Origin: Stenopsyche tienmushanensis
Taxonomy: Eukaryota; Arthropoda; Insecta; Trichoptera; Stenopsychidae
Direction: 5' to 3'
NCBI GenBank assembly: GCA_008973525.1
Contig: WACJ01000061.1
Span: 620,001 to 684,000 of the forward strand
DNA length: 64,000 nt
Numbering within the stretch: position 1 is the stretch's first letter; each line of letters begins with the position of its first letter. The notes below the pieces were generated by a model that saw only the letters and a program-made list of their open reading frames with translations, had not been told where the DNA came from and did not search any database. This document shows, piece by piece, positions 59,501 to 64,000 of this stretch. A program made the position numbers and the translations under genes.

Positions 59501-61499
59501 TTCCTGTTTTTTTTTAGTTTGGCAAAAAAAACTCCTCAATCAGGGAGATGTTCCTCATGCAGATCGCATATCGTTATTAAACCTTTACAGCGCGTCTTTC
59601 AAATAAGGAAGCTTCTCTGCCGTACCCTCTATGCTATACAGCAACATTAAATTTGTAAAAGTATGTTCATTTTACATCGAATATGTATGGTTTGTAGTTT
59701 GAGAATCAAAAAATATATTACGTAACAAAATTTGCGTTCAATGCATGGCGAGCCAAACTAACCCCGCAAGCAAAGTGTTAATATCATCATGGTTTGGCAT
59801 GATTAAGAGATCACCACTGCGCCGATGGTTGCTAATGAATCATATAAACGCTTAATCTGCATACAAATCAAGTTGACATGGATATTGTTATATGTGCAAA
59901 TTTTGCATCGTGTTTGGATTCAAAATCGCTACATTTTGCGTGATCGGTATTTAAAGTTTTACGCACTGTACATTGACAATTTAAAAGAAAAGTGTACCTA
60001 GTTTAATGACGCCATAGTGATATGAAGCTATTGTACATTCGTCCAAAATCAATATCAAGTGGAAACGTATAAAATATAGAATATCGTGTAAATCTGTAAT
60101 AAAATTTATATTCTCGTTCGATACGAATATAATGGCATTGTGTTCATATAGTCTTGCATCCTGACGTTACTGCAAAATTTTCTTAAGACGTCGTCTGGTA
60201 CGTTGCCAAGAATGTAGCGAATATTATTTTCAAGTTCATCGACGGTATGTTTGTGATTTTTAAGATCTTGCCATCCGTGTATTTGTTTTATAGTTGAAAT
60301 TTGCATTTTTGGTTATTTTTGTGTAAGTAATGTTTTGTTGTTGGGTCAGATTTTGTCTTTTATTATAAATTGGAGTTCTTTGGAGATGTTCATGAAACAT
60401 TGGCATTTGAAATCGTGTAATTTTTTTTCTGGAAAAATCGACTTTATCCGTGTGCCGTATGCTCAGTGGACATTGTCCATGTAAATTGGTTGGATGCTGA
60501 AAATATTGAAATCGGATGTTGAAGCATTCGTCTTTTGCAGCAAGAAGTAGAGGCGCGCCAAGTTGTCTAGCTGTTGTCGCGCCACGTGGACTCTTGTGTT
60601 TGGAAATGCCTTGCTAGTTCGTCATGAGTCGCCGACTTGCTCTCTATGTGTTGACTACGTGAACTATGGACTATACTTACGTATACAGTTTGCTCGACTA
60701 TACTTCTTGGCTGCGACTGAATATTCAACAAGCTCAAATTATCAGTATTACGTAATATTTTGTCGATATTCTTTATGTGGTGCATTTTACTCCTTGGGGA
60801 GTGTTTTACTTTGTTCGAACTTGACACACTGCGTCAGTTGATTGATTACGATTCAATCACTATTATGGTAATAAGGAGGCATCGTATATGAACGTTTTCA
60901 TATTGGATACTCACAATAGCATTTATTATTTATGGATCGATACTGAAATGACCGCAACTCTCATGTCACATTTTCATTAACCCGTGTATTGATATCGATC
61001 TTCGTTCCTGGTCCCATCGAGACAAACGTTGCGTAATGCCTACCATCAACTAATTTGATTAATGCGGATCAACGGTAGTCTTGCGCCATCTGTTATTAAC
61101 TCAATTATTATATCCTCAGAATGGACACGCAATCCATCAAAGCTACACAAACGTTCCGCTAAAATTCGATTCAAAATCAATATTATATTTAGTATTTGGA
61201 GAAGAAATTTATATTTTTTTCGATACACGAATGCGGCGATAGTGGAAACGGTATTTTAATGTGTTTTTTATTGTATATACGGTTTCGTTTTGTGAATTTA
61301 TGTGGTATGAAGGTTGATACAGAAGTGTTTATATGTAGTTCTGTAGTCGTAGTGCGGCTCTGTCACGCTATCGGCTCATCTGACATTCAACAAATTTATC
61401 ACAAGAAAATTTTCGTTCCCAGCGGAAGCGCTCATTCACTGATAAACTATTCACACTGGTAAAATATTTTTCTTCCATAAAAATCACCAAAAAAACATG

Positions 61500-62000
61500 T
61501 CCTTTAATGTCTCCCATCATGCCATAAGATATTACATAATCTATATATAATATAATCGAAATAATATTTTAGGGCATTTAGTATGGAATATAACGTCGTT
61601 CGAATGTCCGCCGCGGCTTTGCTATGTGGCACGTATTCGGGGGGGTCAAATTTTCGATGACAGTTCGTTCGTGCAGAATGTCCATTATGGCATGCACTGT
61701 GAGACAATAGCGCCATTCTGTTAGAACCACGTGTCGTCAGTAACCATATTATCCAACTTAGGTCACATTAAGTTACTTATCATCAATCTATATGGACAGA
61801 TGAATCCGCCAGATCAAAATCCGCACCAAACAGTGACTTTCTTGGAATGTACTTGATGCTGGTGTATCTCGTGTGGATTGGTATTGTCCCAAATCTTATA
61901 ATTTTGCTTGTTTATACATACATTCATCCAAAAATGGACCTCGTCGCTAAAAAATATTTTTTGGCGAAACGTTTCTCGAACACAGATTTTGAAAATTTCT
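61500..62000 (-). mobile_element. degenerate transposase with WFxQNGA block
   Basis: The minus strand gives SDEVHFWMNVYVNKQNYKIW followed by PHEIHQHQVHSKKVTVWCGF, then TWF-stop-QNGAIVSQCMP in the next segment. This is the order of catalytic blocks in the 'DEAHFxLNGxVNKQN...VTVWCG...WFQQDGAT' transposase group (IS630-Tc1-mariner superfamily). A stop inside the second Asp block and frame changes show it is dead. Termini were not located. Confidence 0.75.
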
Positions 62001-63654
62001 AGCGTTCCTATTAAAAGACTCTGTATTTAGAATTTGGACGAACGCACGCGGTCAAACATATTTTTATAATAGCTTTTTTATTTTAGATTTGTACTGGAGA
62101 AGGTCTCCAAAATTATATATTTGAATGGTGAAAGTTACATATCACAAAAGATTCATATTTCATATACGCTATTAAAAAAAGTGAGAGTAAATCAAGACTC
62201 GAATAGGAATCTGCATAACAAAATGAAAACATGCGCTATCATTTTGAATTTGTTGTTATGACTTAAGTTTAATAAATTCTAAAGTTATGATAGCTAATAT
62301 GTCGAGGGAAAGATCGATCACAATAAAGATGAATCGTACTAACTCAATTCTCATTAGTGTGATGTGGACGACGATAGAGAAGAAATATTGGAAAATATTG
62401 ACGTAAATATGCACAGTACTTACTTGTCATTAGAAGGTAGGACTGAAGAGTTAAAAAATAAAATTGTTTGGAATCGATCAAAGTCCTGCGACGTATAAAA
62501 AATGGACACATTAAATTTGAGGTAGGATATATGGGATGCTTACGCATTCGATGATCATAAAATTTGGCCACCCTCCGCCTTAGAGTGTTTCACCATCGAC
62601 CGATGGATTTAAACAGTATTAAGGTCATATTTGAGGATTTACCTTAAGTGGTTGCCCGAATAATACGGGAATACACCGTCCGAAGTCTCCCTCCTCCTCC
62701 CCCTGCTCTGTTTCCTTTATCCGGATTTCACCGGCTAATTTCCGGATCTCGTCCCTTAGAATTGGGAGAGTGTCTTCTTACTCTCCTGACGAGTTCTACC
62801 CGAAGGCTTCCCGGCTTTCCGCAATGGCACATAGTCGTCGAACAATGCGCCCCGCCCAGAATCGGTTTCGGAGATTATACGACCTCTACTTATTCAGGGC
62901 GGTGAGCAAGAGAGCGTTATTTAACGTCTAAATTTTCACCCTGTAAGCATTTCTTTTTTACTCGATCCACAAAGGCGACGCATGGATCCAACCGTCGCTT
63001 CAATAATGCCATGATCGAATATGCGGATAGACACATATATTTTAGCTTGAAATGCTGAAAAAAAGGCCAAGATACGCGGACGATCGAGGCTTTCAGGGTG
63101 CAGGATAATTGTTGCGGTGTTTGTTCCTTGATTAAAATAACTCGCAGTGTAAATCTCGTTAAATGCAGGGTGGTTGATGTCCGTCTAGACTCGTCAATGG
63201 TTTTACAAAATGGCGGACCGTGTTGGCCCCGATGGATGTAACGTGATTAAAACCACATCACCGGACGAAATATGAACGATTCCATCCAGGGCTACTGCAC
63301 CACCACTCCAATCGACCGTATCGAATCGTTTCTCCCTCGGCTCCGCCATGGCCCCTATTTCATTTTCATGTAAATATCAAACCATCATCCCTTGCCGATG
63401 CCCAAATTGAACCTGTGAAAATTATTTCCACCCTTGTCCAACGTGCGCTTCTACTGCATTACGTTTTCGCAATATGCGTCGAAGATCTCGCTTTATTTCG
63501 CTGCGTCCCGTAAGTTTCGACGTTCGGCGAAAAAGTAATTGAGATTGTTGGGCATATATATTTGTCACATGAAATCAATTTTGCAAAATAGAATAATCAG
63601 ACACACAGTCCAATGAGGCTAGGGCCATTCATAATAAAATGTTATATCCATCTT

Positions 63655-63982
63655 GTCTGTGGATTCCGAACTTAACTATGAATTGGCGAGAAACAGACGG
63701 AGAGAATATCTTGCGTACATCGTACGATTTTATAGATCGTTAACCCAAATTTATCGATTTACATGATATATGAATGATAAATGAATCGATTTCAAGTGTA
63801 TTGTTTATATTTACTTGAGGAAATGAGCGAATATTGTGTGCTATCGATAGTGTTTATTTATTTATGTACAAGCTTCATACACGCTGCGACGTTCCTGACA
63901 GATAAGTGGATGATAAGTGGCGGACAAGCAAATATAGCATTTAAAATAATGAAAATTTTAAATTAGCTCACTACACAAAATG
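63655..63982 (-). repeat. piggyBac-type MITE family A copy
   Basis: Reverse-oriented family blocks ending TTAGCTCACTACACAAAATG then TTAA (63983-63986). The far end is truncated. Confidence 0.8.
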
Positions 63983-64000
63983 TTAAACGAGCCGATTTCA

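Larger units (their letters stand above)
28448..64000 (+). other. Mxd intron 2, running off the right edge
   Basis: Begins at the GTGAGG donor of exon 2. No sequence for the rest of the bHLH (RAHLR..., ERLK..., LGxDxxRHTT) or for any other recognisable gene was seen, so the whole span is interpreted as one long first-half intron. Its first kilobase is part of the CpG island. It contains the MITE and transposon fragments listed separately, plus less AT-rich unique blocks near 34340-34600, 36520-37050, 43000-43160, 44700-44990, 52040-52210, 53570-54010, 58200-58540 and 62640-63520 that could be regulatory. A nested gene without familiar domains cannot be excluded. Confidence 0.6.

Overview
This is an AT-rich eukaryotic nuclear window, almost certainly from an insect; Lepidoptera is a reasonable guess but not proven. 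The evidence is compact genes with GT-AG introns of about 75-95 bp, protein families typical of animals (NSMCE4, DNAJC25, DALRD3, a Mad/Mxd repressor), and a dense load of class II transposon debris (piggyBac-type TTAA MITEs, mariner/Tc1, hAT, Helitron) with fragments of non-LTR retrotransposons. No prokaryotic, organellar, rRNA, tRNA or CRISPR feature was found.

Layout. Positions 1-65 may hold the last codons of a gene entering from the left, followed by a poly(A) signal. From 0.2 to 16.4 kb there is no recognisable gene; the stretch holds a Tc1-type MITE, a LINE tail, two hAT insertions with intact 8-bp target duplications, a Helitron 5' end, a mariner scrap and a piggyBac-type MITE. A four-gene cluster follows: NSMCE4 (+, 16417-18386, five exons), DNAJC25 (-, 20587-21615, single exon), DALRD3 (+, 22090-24831, five exons) and Mxd (+, from 28140). 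DNAJC25 and DALRD3 are divergent, with start codons 474 bp apart, so they probably share a promoter. The last intron of DALRD3 carries a complete but dead 967-bp mariner with TA duplications and terminal inverted repeats. Exon 1 of DALRD3 needs a frame change to read through.

Mxd lies in a striking 1.9-kb GC- and CpG-rich island (about 27.66-29.56 kb). Its first exon encodes the Sin3-interaction helix. A 30-nt second exon encodes the start of the bHLH basic region. The rest of the bHLH-zipper is not in the window, so everything from 28448 to the right edge (35.5 kb) is Mxd intron 2 unless an unseen gene is nested in it. This intron is filled with the same MITE families as the left half, plus several less AT-rich unique blocks that could be enhancers, and three near-identical 21-23 bp dyads (GTTAGTC...GACTAAC).

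The four genes do not form a pathway: genome maintenance (SMC5/6), ER chaperoning, tRNA modification and transcriptional repression by the Max network. Nothing here looks like a wholly new biological system. The best leads are the shared dyad, the TTAA-flanked MITE families, the DALRD3 frame break, and a coding-like antisense block inside an NSMCE4 intron.
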